From NCBI RefSeq assembly GCF_005405885.1, contig NZ_BJFL01000004.1:1-64000 (forward strand): a stretch of DNA of 64,000 nt, written 5' to 3'. Below are positions 49,434 to 57,961 of this stretch, one piece after another; positions within the stretch are counted from its first letter, which is position 1, and every line of letters begins with the position of its first letter. Both the position numbers and the translations under genes were made by a program. Below the pieces are notes generated by a model that was given only the letters and a program-made list of their open reading frames with translations, had not been told where the DNA came from and ran no database searches. Source of the DNA: Gandjariella thermophila. GTDB lineage: Bacteria > Actinomycetota > Actinomycetes > Mycobacteriales > Pseudonocardiaceae.

Positions 49434-51602
49434 ATGGGTCATTTCGACCGGGCGCTCGGCCGGCGGCGCTTTCTCACCGCGCTGGTCGCCGCGCCGACCC
49501 TGACCGTGGCCGCGCGGCTGGGCGCGGACGCGCTCGCGCCGGCCGCGGCGGGCGCCGTGGTGCCGAGCCCGGCGCAGCCCGCCGACCTCACCGACTTCGG
49601 CGACCTCATGGCGGCGGCCACCGCCGCCGAGACCAGCCTGCTGGTCCTGCAGGTCACCACGGACAACCGCGTGGTGTTCCAGTTGCCGCGCGCCGAGGTC
49701 GGCCAGGGCGTGACCACGGCGCTGGCGATGATCGTCGCCGAGGAACTGGACGCCCGGCTGTCCGACGTGGACACACCGCTGTCGGACGCCCGGTCGGACA
49801 TGGGGCTGGCGCAGAGCACCGGCGGGTCGACGTCCGTGCGCTCGCTGTGGGACCCGGTGCGGCAGGTCGCGGCCGCGGCGCGGGCCCGGCTGGTCACCGC
49901 GGCCGCGCAGCAGTGGAACGTCGACGCGAACACGCTCACCACGCACGACACCGCGGTGTGGTCGCCGGACGGCCGGTCCGCCTCCTACGGCTCGCTGTCC
50001 GCGGCCGCCGCCAAGGTGCTCGTCCCCGCGGTGTCCACCGCGCCGAAGTCGACGTCGGCGTACACCGTGGTCGGCCAGCCCACCACCCGGGTGGACGCGC
50101 GGGACATCGTCACCGGGAAGGCCAGGTACGCGCTCGACCAGCCGGTCGCCGGCGCGCTGCCCACCGTGGTGGCCCGGCCGCCGACCATCAACGGCACGGT
50201 GGTCTCCTACGACGCGTCCACCGCGAAGACCATGCCCGGGGTCGTGGCCGTCACCCAGATCCCGACCGGTATCGCGGTCACCGCGCAGACCTTCGGCCAG
50301 GCGATGGACGCCAAGGCCGCGCTGAACATCACCTGGGGCGCGGGCACCATCGACTCAGTGTCCGATTCGGACATCCAGGGCAACCTGGCCGCGGCGACCC
50401 CGCCGCTGGCCCCGGTGCTCACCCCGTACGTGGAGGGCACCTTCAACTTCGCCTTCGTCAGCCACGCCGCCATGGAGGTGCTCACCGCGGTGGCCGACGT
50501 GCGGTCCGGCTCCGCCGAGGTGTGGACCGCCACCAAGTCACCGACCGGCGCCCAGTCCGCGGTGGCCAGCGCGGTCGGGCTGAGTACGAACCAGGTCACC
50601 CTGCACGTGGTCCGCGGTGGAGGGTCATTCGGCCGCCGGCTGTTCTACGAACCCGCCGTGGAGGCCGCCCAGGTGTCGAAGGCGATCGGCAGGCCGGTCC
50701 GGCTGATGTGGACCCGCAACGACGACATGCGCCACGGCCGGCTGCGACCGCGTAGCTACCACCGCGTCCGCGCCGGCTACGCGCTCGGCAACGTCACCAC
50801 CTACCAGCACCAGATGGCCAGCGTGACGGTGGACTTCAGCGGCAGCGACACCGGCACGCTGCTCGCCAACGACGGCTACGCCAGCCCCACCATCGGCACC
50901 GCCTTCTTCGGTATCAGCGAGGCCTGCCCGTACAACTTCGGGGTGGTCACCGAGGCGCTCACCGAGGTGACCTACAAGATGCACACCGGAAGCTGGCGCT
51001 CGGTGTACTCGGCGCTGGCCCGCACCGCCGAGGAGATCATCGTCGACGAGTTGGCCAGGGCGATGGGCCAGGACCCGGTGGCGTTCCGGTTGCAGTTCCT
51101 CAAGACCGACGCGGAGCGTGCGGTGGTCAGCAAGGTCGCCTCGGCAGGGAACTGGGGCCAGGCCATGGCCGCGGGCACCGCCCAGGGCGTCGGTTTCCAC
51201 CAGGAGTACCGGTCCCGGGCCGCCTGCCTGGTCAACATCGACTGCACCACGTCCACGCCCCGGGTGACCCGGGCGGTGCTGGCGGTGGACGTCGGCCGGC
51301 CGGTGAACCCCAAGGGGCTGCAGGCGCAGGCGATGAGCGGGCTGATGGACGGCATCGCCACCGTGCTCTACGCCGGCAACCACCTGAAGAACGGCGCCGT
51401 CGTGGAGGGCAGCTACGCCGACTTCCACTACCCCCGGCAGGCCACCGCGCCGAGGCAGGTGGACGTGTACGTGCTGCCGGCCACGGGCAGCACGCCGGGC
51501 GGTGCCGGCGAGCTGTGCGTGCCGGCCGCGGCCGCCGCGGTGGCCAACGCCTACGCCCGGGCCACCGGCACCAAGCCGCGCAACTTCCCGATCAACTTCT
51601 GA
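49434..51602 (+). CDS. Molybdopterin-binding subunit of a xanthine-dehydrogenase-family oxidoreductase (IorB-like)
   Basis: The 722-residue protein begins with a Tat signal: 'RRRFLTALVAAPTLTVAARLG'. The rest matches the large molybdenum subunit of isoquinoline 1-oxidoreductase type enzymes: 'QLPRAEVGQGVTTALAMIVAEELDARLSDVDTPLSDAR', 'VVGQPTTRVDARDIVTGKARYALD', 'FVSHAAMEVLTAVADV', 'VRGGGSFGRRLFYEPAVEAAQVSKAIGRPVRLMWTRNDDMRHGRLRP' and C-terminal 'GSTPGGAGELCVPAAAAAVANAYARATG' with the catalytic Glu in 'GAGE'. It hydroxylates an aldehyde or N-heterocycle using water. The partner iron-sulphur subunit is 18 bases downstream; there is no FAD subunit. Confidence 0.92.
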   Translation: MGHFDRALGRRRFLTALVAAPTLTVAARLGADALAPAAAGAVVPSPAQPADLTDFGDLMAAATAAETSLLVLQVTTDNRVVFQLPRAEVGQGVTTALAMIVAEELDARLSDVDTPLSDARSDMGLAQSTGGSTSVRSLWDPVRQVAAAARARLVTAAAQQWNVDANTLTTHDTAVWSPDGRSASYGSLSAAAAKVLVPAVSTAPKSTSAYTVVGQPTTRVDARDIVTGKARYALDQPVAGALPTVVARPPTINGTVVSYDASTAKTMPGVVAVTQIPTGIAVTAQTFGQAMDAKAALNITWGAGTIDSVSDSDIQGNLAAATPPLAPVLTPYVEGTFNFAFVSHAAMEVLTAVADVRSGSAEVWTATKSPTGAQSAVASAVGLSTNQVTLHVVRGGGSFGRRLFYEPAVEAAQVSKAIGRPVRLMWTRNDDMRHGRLRPRSYHRVRAGYALGNVTTYQHQMASVTVDFSGSDTGTLLANDGYASPTIGTAFFGISEACPYNFGVVTEALTEVTYKMHTGSWRSVYSALARTAEEIIVDELARAMGQDPVAFRLQFLKTDAERAVVSKVASAGNWGQAMAAGTAQGVGFHQEYRSRAACLVNIDCTTSTPRVTRAVLAVDVGRPVNPKGLQAQAMSGLMDGIATVLYAGNHLKNGAVVEGSYADFHYPRQATAPRQVDVYVLPATGSTPGGAGELCVPAAAAAVANAYARATGTKPRNFPINF

Positions 51603-51620
51603 AGCCTGGCAAGGAGACTC

Positions 51621-52073
51621 GTGCCCACCTACACGTTCACCCTCAACGGCAGGTCCGTCAGCGTGGACGCGCCGTCCACCATGCCGATGCTGTGGGTGCT
51701 CCGCGACCTGCTCGGCGTCACCGGACCCAAGTACGGCTGCGGCGTCGGCGTCTGCCGGGCCTGCACCAGCCACCTCAACGGGGCGGCGTTCACCCCGTGC
51801 ACCACCGCGGTCTCCGACTGCGCCGGCAAGAAGGTCACCACCATCGAGGGACTGGCCAACGGATCCACCCTGCATCCGGTGCAGCAGGCCTGGCTGGACG
51901 AGGACGTCGCGCAGTGCGGTTACTGCCAGCCCGGCCAGATCATGGCCGCCGCCGCACTGCTGAAGAGCAACAAGAAACCCACGGACGCGGACATCGACGC
52001 CATCCAGAACGTATGCCGGTGCGGCACCTACGCGCGGATCCGCGCGGCCATCAAGCGCGCCGCCGGCGAGTGA
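51621..52073 (+). CDS. [2Fe-2S] subunit of the molybdenum hydroxylase (IorA-like)
   Basis: The 150-residue protein has a plant-ferredoxin-type cluster 'CGVGVCRACTSHLNGAAFTPC' and a second cluster 'CGYCQPGQIMAAAALL...CRCGTYARIRAAIKRAA', the standard pair for this family. It passes electrons from the molybdenum centre of the upstream subunit to an outside acceptor. It has no signal peptide and is presumably carried through the Tat system by the large subunit. A hairpin terminator follows 33 bases after the stop. Confidence 0.94.
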   Translation: MPTYTFTLNGRSVSVDAPSTMPMLWVLRDLLGVTGPKYGCGVGVCRACTSHLNGAAFTPCTTAVSDCAGKKVTTIEGLANGSTLHPVQQAWLDEDVAQCGYCQPGQIMAAAALLKSNKKPTDADIDAIQNVCRCGTYARIRAAIKRAAGE

Positions 52074-52105
52074 CCACGCAGGGGCAAGGCCCCTCTCCAT
52101 GTCGG

Positions 52106-52135
52106 CCCCGGGAAGTCCCCCGACACTTCCCGGGG
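52106..52135 (+). terminator. Hairpin terminator after molybdenum hydroxylase operon
   Basis: CCCCGGGAAG (52106-52115) and CTTCCCGGGG (52126-52135) form a perfect 10-bp stem with a 10-base loop, 33 bases after the iron-sulphur subunit. Confidence 0.75.
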
Positions 52136-52164
52136 TCGGCGCCCGCTCGGGGCGCGGTTCGGCG

Positions 52165-52244
52165 CTCAGTGCCTGTTCTGCGAAAGCCCTGGCGCGTTCC
52201 CATGCTCGTCATCGCGGGCCAGCCCGTTCCGGAACAGGCTGTCA
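52165..52244. repeat. Dispersed intergenic element, copy A
   Basis: It starts with CTCAGTGCCTGTTC, contains GGCGCGTTCCCAT (52191-52203) and CGTCATCGC, and ends with GAACAGGCTGTCAG, which is the reverse complement of the start at 11 of 14 positions. A related copy with the same start and core is at 60512-60686. It lies at the 3' end of the DprE2-like gene, covering its stop codon. Confidence 0.6.
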
Positions 52245-52985
52245 GCGGGGCATGCGGCGCCACACCGACCGCGGCAGCAGCCGCGTCACGGCGAACACCC
52301 AGCGCAGCACCGGCGGCACCCACACCACCTCGCGGCGCCGCAGCAGCGCGCCCACCGTCGCGTCGGCGACCTGCGCCGGCGTGCTGGAGAACGGCGCGGG
52401 GGCCATCCCCTCGGTCATTCGGCCGATCACGAAGCCGGGCCGGACGATCAGCAGGTGCACGCCGCTGCCGGCCAGCGCGTCGGCCAGCCCGCTGGCGAAC
52501 CCGTCCAGGCCGGCCTTGGCCGAGCCGTACACGTAGTTCGCCCGGCGCACCCGCACCCCGGCCACCGAGGAGAACACCACGAGCTGGCCGTGCCCCTGCT
52601 CGCGCAGCAGGTTCGCCAGGTGGGTGAGCACGGCGACGTGCGCGACGTAGTCGGTGTGCACGACCTCGAGCGCGTGGTCGGCGTCCCGCTCGGCGCGCCG
52701 CTGGTCGCCGAGCACGCCGAAGGCGACGACCACCACGTCCAGCGGGCCGTGCTGCTGGGCGATGCCGTCCAGCACGGCGCGGTGCGCGGCCACGTCGTCG
52801 GCGTCGAACTCGACCCGGGCCACCGTGCCCGCGCCCGCCTGCCGCAGCGTGTTCTCCTCCGCGTCCAGGTCGGCGCTGCGCCGCGCGGCCAGCACGAACC
52901 TGTCGTAGCTGCGCCGGGCCAGGCGTTCCGCCACGGCCATCCCGATCTCGCTGCGCCCACCGAGTACCAGCACCGTTCCGCTCAC
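52242..52985 (-). CDS. SDR, DprE2-like
   Basis: The 247-residue SDR has 'VLVLGGRSEIGMAVAERLARRSYDRFVLAARR' as its cofactor motif (GGxSxIG), 'VVVVAFGVLGDQ', catalytic Ser and Tyr-x-x-x-Lys in 'VVFSSVAGVRVRRANYVYGSAKAGLDGFASGL', and the C-terminal 'LLIVRPGFVIGRMTEGM'. This is the pattern of DprE2, which reduces the keto sugar in decaprenyl-phospho-arabinose synthesis. The DprE1 oxidase partner is not adjacent, so this may be a paralogue with another role. It has a repeat element at the 3' end. Confidence 0.85.
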   Translation of the reverse strand: MSGTVLVLGGRSEIGMAVAERLARRSYDRFVLAARRSADLDAEENTLRQAGAGTVARVEFDADDVAAHRAVLDGIAQQHGPLDVVVVAFGVLGDQRRAERDADHALEVVHTDYVAHVAVLTHLANLLREQGHGQLVVFSSVAGVRVRRANYVYGSAKAGLDGFASGLADALAGSGVHLLIVRPGFVIGRMTEGMAPAPFSSTPAQVADATVGALLRRREVVWVPPVLRWVFAVTRLLPRSVWRRMPR

Positions 52986-53015
52986 CCCGCCGAGTGTGCC
53001 GGACGGCTGGAATGC

Positions 53016-53984
53016 CTAGCCGTCCAGCCCCCAGCCGTGGCCGAGATACCAGGCGGCGCAGATGTTCACGTCCAGGATGTACGGCGCCGGGCTGCCGCAC
53101 TGCCGCGGCCCGGTGCCGGGGTCGATCGGCTGGCCGTGCCCCATCCCGGTGATGGTGTAGGTCTCCACCACGGGTTGGCCCGCACCGTCCCGGTACACCG
53201 CGTGCGGGTAGCCGGCCGCGGTGTCGGTGGTGTCCGCGGTGGCGTCGGTGCCGTGCACGTTGGTCCACTGCTTGACCAGCTCGCCCTCGTTGGCCGGGGC
53301 GACGGTGTAGTCGGCGGTGCCCTGCCAGATGCTCACCGTCGGCCACGGCCCGGTGTAGCTGCCGCTCGCCGCGCGCACCTTGTCGCCCCACTGCTGCGCG
53401 GTCATCGTCCTACCCGGGTACATGCAGGAGTAGGCCTCCAGCATGGACGCGGCGCAGCCGTAGGGGATGCCGGCCACGATGCCGCCGCCGTGAAAGACGT
53501 CCGGGTAGGTCGCCAGCATCACCGCGGTCATCGCGCCGCCCGCGGACAGCCCGGTCACGTACACCCGTTGCGGGTCGGCGCCGGCGTCGGCGACCGCCCG
53601 CTGGGCCATCTGCGCGATGGACGCGGCCTCGCCCTGGCCCCGGGTGATGTCGCCGCTCTGGAACCAGTTGAAGCACCTGGACGCGTTGTTCGCGGTGTCC
53701 TGCTGGGCCAGCACCAGGGTGAACCGCCACTGCTGGGCCAGCTGCACCCAGCCGGCGTTCGTGCCGTAGCCGGCGGCGTCCTGGGTGCAGCCGTGCAGGG
53801 CCACCACCACGGGGCGGCCGGTCGGCAGGTTGTCCGGGGTGTACCGGAACATCCGCAGGTTCCCCGGGTTCGAGCCGAAGCCGGTCACCTCCTGGATGCT
53901 CGCCGCGCCGGCAGCGGGCGTTGCCAGGACCGAAACGCCGGCGACCAGCGCCAGCAGCGCCAGCGCCCACCGTAACCGCATCAT
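53016..53984 (-). CDS. Secreted PHB-depolymerase-type esterase
   Basis: The 322-residue protein has a signal peptide ('MMRLRWALALLALVAGVSVLATPAAGA') and an esterase PHB fold: 'VVALHGCTQDAAGYGTNAGWVQLAQQWRFTLVLAQQ' (oxyanion), 'DPQRVYVTGLSAGGAMTAVMLATYPDVFHGGGIVAGIPYGCA' (G-x-S-A-G nucleophile), 'VSIWQGTADYTV' (Asp) and 'ITGMGHGQPI' (His). Family members cleave short-chain polyhydroxyalkanoates, feruloyl or acetyl esters outside the cell. A strong AAGGAGGT ribosome-binding site precedes the ATG pair. It is not obviously part of an operon. Confidence 0.9.
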   Translation of the reverse strand: MMRLRWALALLALVAGVSVLATPAAGAASIQEVTGFGSNPGNLRMFRYTPDNLPTGRPVVVALHGCTQDAAGYGTNAGWVQLAQQWRFTLVLAQQDTANNASRCFNWFQSGDITRGQGEAASIAQMAQRAVADAGADPQRVYVTGLSAGGAMTAVMLATYPDVFHGGGIVAGIPYGCAASMLEAYSCMYPGRTMTAQQWGDKVRAASGSYTGPWPTVSIWQGTADYTVAPANEGELVKQWTNVHGTDATADTTDTAAGYPHAVYRDGAGQPVVETYTITGMGHGQPIDPGTGPRQCGSPAPYILDVNICAAWYLGHGWGLDG

Positions 53985-54021
53985 TCCTTGGACCTCCTTG
54001 TCCGTGCGAGACGGGTCGTCC

Positions 54022-54065
54022 CCCGGGACGGCGCCGTCCCGGGAAGGCGGTTGCCGGCCGGCAAC
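54022..54065 (-). terminator. Two consecutive palindromes, probable terminator of the sugar operon
   Basis: CCCGGGACGGCGCCGTCCCGGG (54022-54043) is a perfect 22-bp palindrome; GTTGCCGGCCGGCAAC (54050-54065) is a perfect 16-bp palindrome six bases on. They lie in the minus-strand direction after the glycosidase gene and before the esterase gene, where a terminator is expected. Confidence 0.65.
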
Positions 54066-54175
54066 GGTAGGGACGCGCCGGCGCGCCGACCATGGTCGGG
54101 AATGCCACAGCCGGCGCCCAGGGCATGTGTGCTCGGCCCATTACCCGGTTGCCGGATCGGGCCGCACGTCGCGGG

Positions 54176-56119
54176 TCACCGGCACCGTCGTCCCGTGGCG
54201 AGCCACAGCACCCGCACCCCGTACGGAGGAAGGTCCACGGTGGACAGCTCCGCGCCGCCGTCGAGATCCACCAGGCGACCGCCGGTGACCACCGGCCTGA
54301 CGGTCACCGGCTGGTCGCTCTGGCTGGTGAGGAAGGCGAACCGGCGGCTGTCGGCGTGGTCCAGCACGTCCGCGGCCACGTGCGGTTCGTCCACCACCAC
54401 CGGCCGGTCCACCCCGGCCCACTCGGCCAGCGCCGCGTACAACACCCGGGTGTCCTCCGGGTTGACCGCCGGGGTGAGCGCGGCCATGTGTTCCACCGGG
54501 TAGGTGCACAGCACCGTCCACCCGCGACCGGCGCGGCGGCGCAGCAGCGCGGGCCGGCCTTCCCCGTCGACCGCGATCACCTCCGACTCGGTGGGCCGCA
54601 CCGGCAGGTAGGCGCGGCTGTTCGCGTTGCCCGCCACCGGGAACGACAGCCGGCGCCCGGCGGGCAGCCCGCCCAGCTCGGTGGTGAGGGTGAACTCCAC
54701 GGTGTCCGCGACGATCGGGTCGACCAGGCCGTAGCGGAGCTGGTGCTCGACGCCGAACATCCGGTTGAGGTGTGCGTACCACGGCCCGCGCTGGAAGCCG
54801 CCGGTGCCGTGGCAGTACGACACGTACACCACCGCGCCGCCCCCGGCGAGCCGTTCCAGCCGGTACCAGGTGGGCGCGGCGAGCTGCTTGGTGGACGGCA
54901 CCAGGTAGAGCCGGCAGTCCTCGGCGATGCCGTCCCGCTCCCGGGTCAGCCCCACCGGCAGGTCGGCCAGCTTGGCGCTGACGTACGCCTGGCGCAGCAC
55001 GGTGAACGGGAACCGGTTGTCCTCGCCGTCGGTGCCGGGCAGCCCGCCCTCCAGGTGCTCGGGAACCACCAGCGCGGCCTGCGCCGGCGGCCGGCGGCAG
55101 CGGGCCACGTCGATGTCGGCGAGGGTGCGCGCGAACGACCGCATCTCGGCGAGCTGGGGTTTCGGTGCACCGTCCACGGTGGTCAGTCCGAAGTGGAGTT
55201 CGAACGCGCGGTGCCGGTACGGGTCCTGCCCGCGCAGGTTGTCGAAGTCGGTGTTGTTCCAGGCGATCCAGCCGGTGGCGCCGGCGAGCAGGCTGTGGTG
55301 CAGCACCTGCCGGTAGTAGTGCGCGGCGTTGGTGTCCGAGGCGAAGTCGGAGGACAGCCCGAACTCCTCCAGCACCACGGGACGGCGCAGGGTGCCGGTC
55401 AGCTCGCACAGGAACGCGGCGGTGTAGTGCTGGCGGACGACGTCGTCCTCCATCCGGTACACGTGCGGGCCGAGGAAGTCGACCAGTTCGGCCATGTCCC
55501 GCACGGAGAAGCCGTTGTCCACCCCGGTGACCTCGGCGCCCCAGGCGCCGTCGCCGATGGACACCGGCTGGTGGCCGCCGCCGGCGCGCACCGCCTGCAC
55601 CATCAGCGACGCCCAGGCGGTCACCGCCTCCCGGCTGGCGGTGCCGCCGTAGATGGGCATCTCGTTGCTGATCAGCCAGCCGGCCACGGCCGGGTGGGCG
55701 GCGTAGCGGCGAGTCATCTCCCGGACGAACCACGCCTGCCTGGCCACCAGCCACACGTCGGTGTAGAGGTCACGGCCGCCGCGCCAGGCCGGGTCCCAGT
55801 TACCACCGGACATGTGACCGACGAGGAACGTGGGCACGGTGCGCATGCCGAGTTCGGCGTGCGCGTCGAGGAAGTCGGCGTACCGGGCGGCGCAGCCGTC
55901 GTCGACACGGTCCGGCGCGGGCATGAAGTCCGGCCAGTAGAAGAACGACCGGGTCATGGTGAGCCCGTGCGCGCGGAGCACCCGCAACTCGTCGCGGATC
56001 AGCCGCGGGTCATAGTGCTCCCGCCACATCAGCGGACCGCCGTTTCGGGACCAGAAGTTGGCGCCGAGCCAGTTCACCGCCGTGCCGTCCACCTCGACCA
56101 TGCCGAAGTCGCGCCGCAT
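54176..56119 (-). CDS. GH5-like intracellular glycoside hydrolase
   Basis: The 647-residue protein has an N-terminal (beta/alpha)8 barrel of clan GH-A: 'VNWLGANFWSRNGGPLMW', 'HGLTMTRSFFYWPDF', the acid/base Glu in 'AGWLISNEMPIYGG' (about E153) and the nucleophile in 'RRPVVLEEFGLSSDF' (about E252), as in mannanase-type GH5 enzymes. The second half is a beta-galactosidase-like trimerisation/glutamine-amidotransferase-like region plus a beta domain. It has no signal peptide, so it acts on imported oligosaccharides. It is the last gene of a minus-strand operon after binding protein and two permeases, start ATG 56119 with GGAGAGG upstream. Linkage specificity is unknown. Confidence 0.82.
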   Translation of the reverse strand: MRRDFGMVEVDGTAVNWLGANFWSRNGGPLMWREHYDPRLIRDELRVLRAHGLTMTRSFFYWPDFMPAPDRVDDGCAARYADFLDAHAELGMRTVPTFLVGHMSGGNWDPAWRGGRDLYTDVWLVARQAWFVREMTRRYAAHPAVAGWLISNEMPIYGGTASREAVTAWASLMVQAVRAGGGHQPVSIGDGAWGAEVTGVDNGFSVRDMAELVDFLGPHVYRMEDDVVRQHYTAAFLCELTGTLRRPVVLEEFGLSSDFASDTNAAHYYRQVLHHSLLAGATGWIAWNNTDFDNLRGQDPYRHRAFELHFGLTTVDGAPKPQLAEMRSFARTLADIDVARCRRPPAQAALVVPEHLEGGLPGTDGEDNRFPFTVLRQAYVSAKLADLPVGLTRERDGIAEDCRLYLVPSTKQLAAPTWYRLERLAGGGAVVYVSYCHGTGGFQRGPWYAHLNRMFGVEHQLRYGLVDPIVADTVEFTLTTELGGLPAGRRLSFPVAGNANSRAYLPVRPTESEVIAVDGEGRPALLRRRAGRGWTVLCTYPVEHMAALTPAVNPEDTRVLYAALAEWAGVDRPVVVDEPHVAADVLDHADSRRFAFLTSQSDQPVTVRPVVTGGRLVDLDGGAELSTVDLPPYGVRVLWLATGRRCR

Positions 56120-56142
56120 CGTCTCCGTCCCTCTCCGCCGGG

Positions 56143-56985
56143 TCAGGACTTCACCGCGCCGGCCGTCAGGCCCTGCACGAGCGCCTTCTGCAGCAGCAGG
56201 AAGCCGAGCACCACCGGCACGCTGACCACCAGCGACGCGGCCATCACCTGGTTCCAGTAGACGTTGGCCTGGGTCGCGTAGGCGCGCAGCCCGATCGCCA
56301 GGGTGCGGGTCTGCGGGCTGGTCAGCACCGACGCGAACAGCACCTCGCCCCAGGCGGTGATGAACGCGTACACCGCCACCGCGACCACGCCGGGCAGCGC
56401 GGCCGGCAGCACCACCCGGAACAGCGCGCCCAGCGGGCCGGTGCCGTCCACCATCGCCGCCTCGTCCAGGTCGCGCGGGATCGAGTCGAAGTAGCCGACC
56501 AGCAGCCAGATGGAGAACGGCAGCGCGAAGGTGAGGTAGGTGAGGACCAGCGCGGTGCGGCTGCCGAGCAGGGCCAGCCCGGTGGCCCGGTCCACATTGA
56601 CGAAGATGAGGAACAGCGGCAGCAGGAACAGGATGCCCGGGAACATCTGGGTGGACAGCACCATCGTGAGGAAGCCGCCGCGGCCGCGGAACCGGTACCG
56701 GCTGAGCACGTATCCGGCGAGCACCGCGATCGCGATCGCGCACGCCGTCGCGCCGGACGCGACGATCGCACTGTTGACGAAGTAGCTGGCCAGCGGAACG
56801 GTCCGCCACATGTCCACGAACGGTGCGAAGGTGATCGTGGACGGGATCCAGGTGAACGGGCCCTGCATGTCGCGCAGCGGCTTCACCGAGGACGCCAGCA
56901 TCACGTAGAGCGGCACGGCGGTGAACACGGTGAGCGCGACCAGCACCAGGCGGCGCAGCCACCGCACCCAGAGCGCATCAGACAT
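56143..56985 (-). CDS. Carbohydrate ABC transporter permease (MalG type)
   Basis: The 280-residue protein has six transmembrane helices and the EAA loop 'DLDEAAMVDGTGPLGALFRVVLPAALPG' that contacts the ATPase. The N-terminal helix ('LVLVALTVFTAVPLYVMLASSVKP') and the 'FTWIPSTITF' segment are typical of MalG/LacG permeases. It overlaps the MalF-type permease gene by 8 bases. No ATPase gene is in this operon; a shared MsiK-type ATPase is expected elsewhere. Confidence 0.93.
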   Translation of the reverse strand: MSDALWVRWLRRLVLVALTVFTAVPLYVMLASSVKPLRDMQGPFTWIPSTITFAPFVDMWRTVPLASYFVNSAIVASGATACAIAIAVLAGYVLSRYRFRGRGGFLTMVLSTQMFPGILFLLPLFLIFVNVDRATGLALLGSRTALVLTYLTFALPFSIWLLVGYFDSIPRDLDEAAMVDGTGPLGALFRVVLPAALPGVVAVAVYAFITAWGEVLFASVLTSPQTRTLAIGLRAYATQANVYWNQVMAASLVVSVPVVLGFLLLQKALVQGLTAGAVKS

Positions 56986-57961
56986 CGCGGCGCCTCCGGT
57001 TGGTCAGCCACAGGTAGATCGCCGTCAGCCCGAGCAGGAACAGCAGCATCAGCACGGACATCGCCGAGCCGAGGCCGAAGTTCCAGGTGACGAAGGACGA
57101 CTGGTAGATGTGCAGGGACAGCACGTCCGCCTCGGCCGGCGCGGACTGTCCGAACAGGATGTACGGTACGTTGAAGTCGTTGAACGTCCACAGGAACAGC
57201 ACCAGCAGCAGCACCGCGTTCACCGGGCGCAGCATGGGCAGGGTGATGTCGCGCAGCCGACGGGACGGCCCGGCACCGTCCACCGCCGCCGCCTCGTACA
57301 ACTCACCGGGGATGCTCTGCAGCCCGGCGGTGAGGGTGAGGAAGGCGAACGGCCACATCCGCCAGACCGACACCACCACCATGCTGGCGAAGCTGTTCGT
57401 GCCGACCAGCCAGAACGGCCGGGAGTGCACCAGCCCGAGGCCGGTGAGCACCGCGTTCACCAGGCCGGTGTCGCGTTGCAGCATGAAGCTCCAGGTGATC
57501 ACGGAGGTGAACACCGGCAGCGCGAACGGCACCAGGAACAGGGTGCGCAGCACGCCGCGGCCGCGGAAGCGGTGCTGCAGCGCCACCGCGGCGGACAGGC
57601 CGAGCACCCAGGAACAGGCCACCACCAGCACGCTGAACGCCACGGTGATGCCCAGCGAGCGGAGCAGACCGGCCCCGACCGGCGAGTACGGGTCCGCGGC
57701 CACGGCGAAGTTGTCCAGCCCGACGAACGGCGCCCGGGTCCAGTTGCGCAGGGTGAACTGGTTGAGCCGGAGCAGGCTCATCCCGACGCCGACCGCCATC
57801 GGCACGATGTGGATGGCCAGTTCGGCGAGCAGCGCGGGCAGCAGGATGAGGTAGGGCAGCGCCTTCCGCGTGGGGCGGGGCAGGCCGGGGCCCGCCCGGC
57901 CGGTCCCCGGGCGGGCCGGCCCGGCGTCGCCGGCCCGTTCCGGGACGGTGAGGGTGCTCAT
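56978..57961 (-). CDS. Sugar ABC transporter permease (MalF type)
   Basis: The 327-residue protein has a Pro/Gly-rich N-terminus, about six transmembrane helices and the EAA loop 'ELYEAAAVDGAGPSRRLRDITLPMLRPV'. It pairs with the MalG-type permease. The ATG overlaps the binding-protein stop (ATGA), so the operon is tightly coupled. Confidence 0.93.
   Translation of the reverse strand: MSTLTVPERAGDAGPARPGTGRAGPGLPRPTRKALPYLILLPALLAELAIHIVPMAVGVGMSLLRLNQFTLRNWTRAPFVGLDNFAVAADPYSPVGAGLLRSLGITVAFSVLVVACSWVLGLSAAVALQHRFRGRGVLRTLFLVPFALPVFTSVITWSFMLQRDTGLVNAVLTGLGLVHSRPFWLVGTNSFASMVVVSVWRMWPFAFLTLTAGLQSIPGELYEAAAVDGAGPSRRLRDITLPMLRPVNAVLLLVLFLWTFNDFNVPYILFGQSAPAEADVLSLHIYQSSFVTWNFGLGSAMSVLMLLFLLGLTAIYLWLTNRRRRDV

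Noticed and set aside
53410-54141. 243-codon minus-strand frame overlapping the esterase
   Set aside because: It is a frame-shifted shadow of the PHB-depolymerase-type esterase, which has signal peptide and catalytic triad in its own frame.
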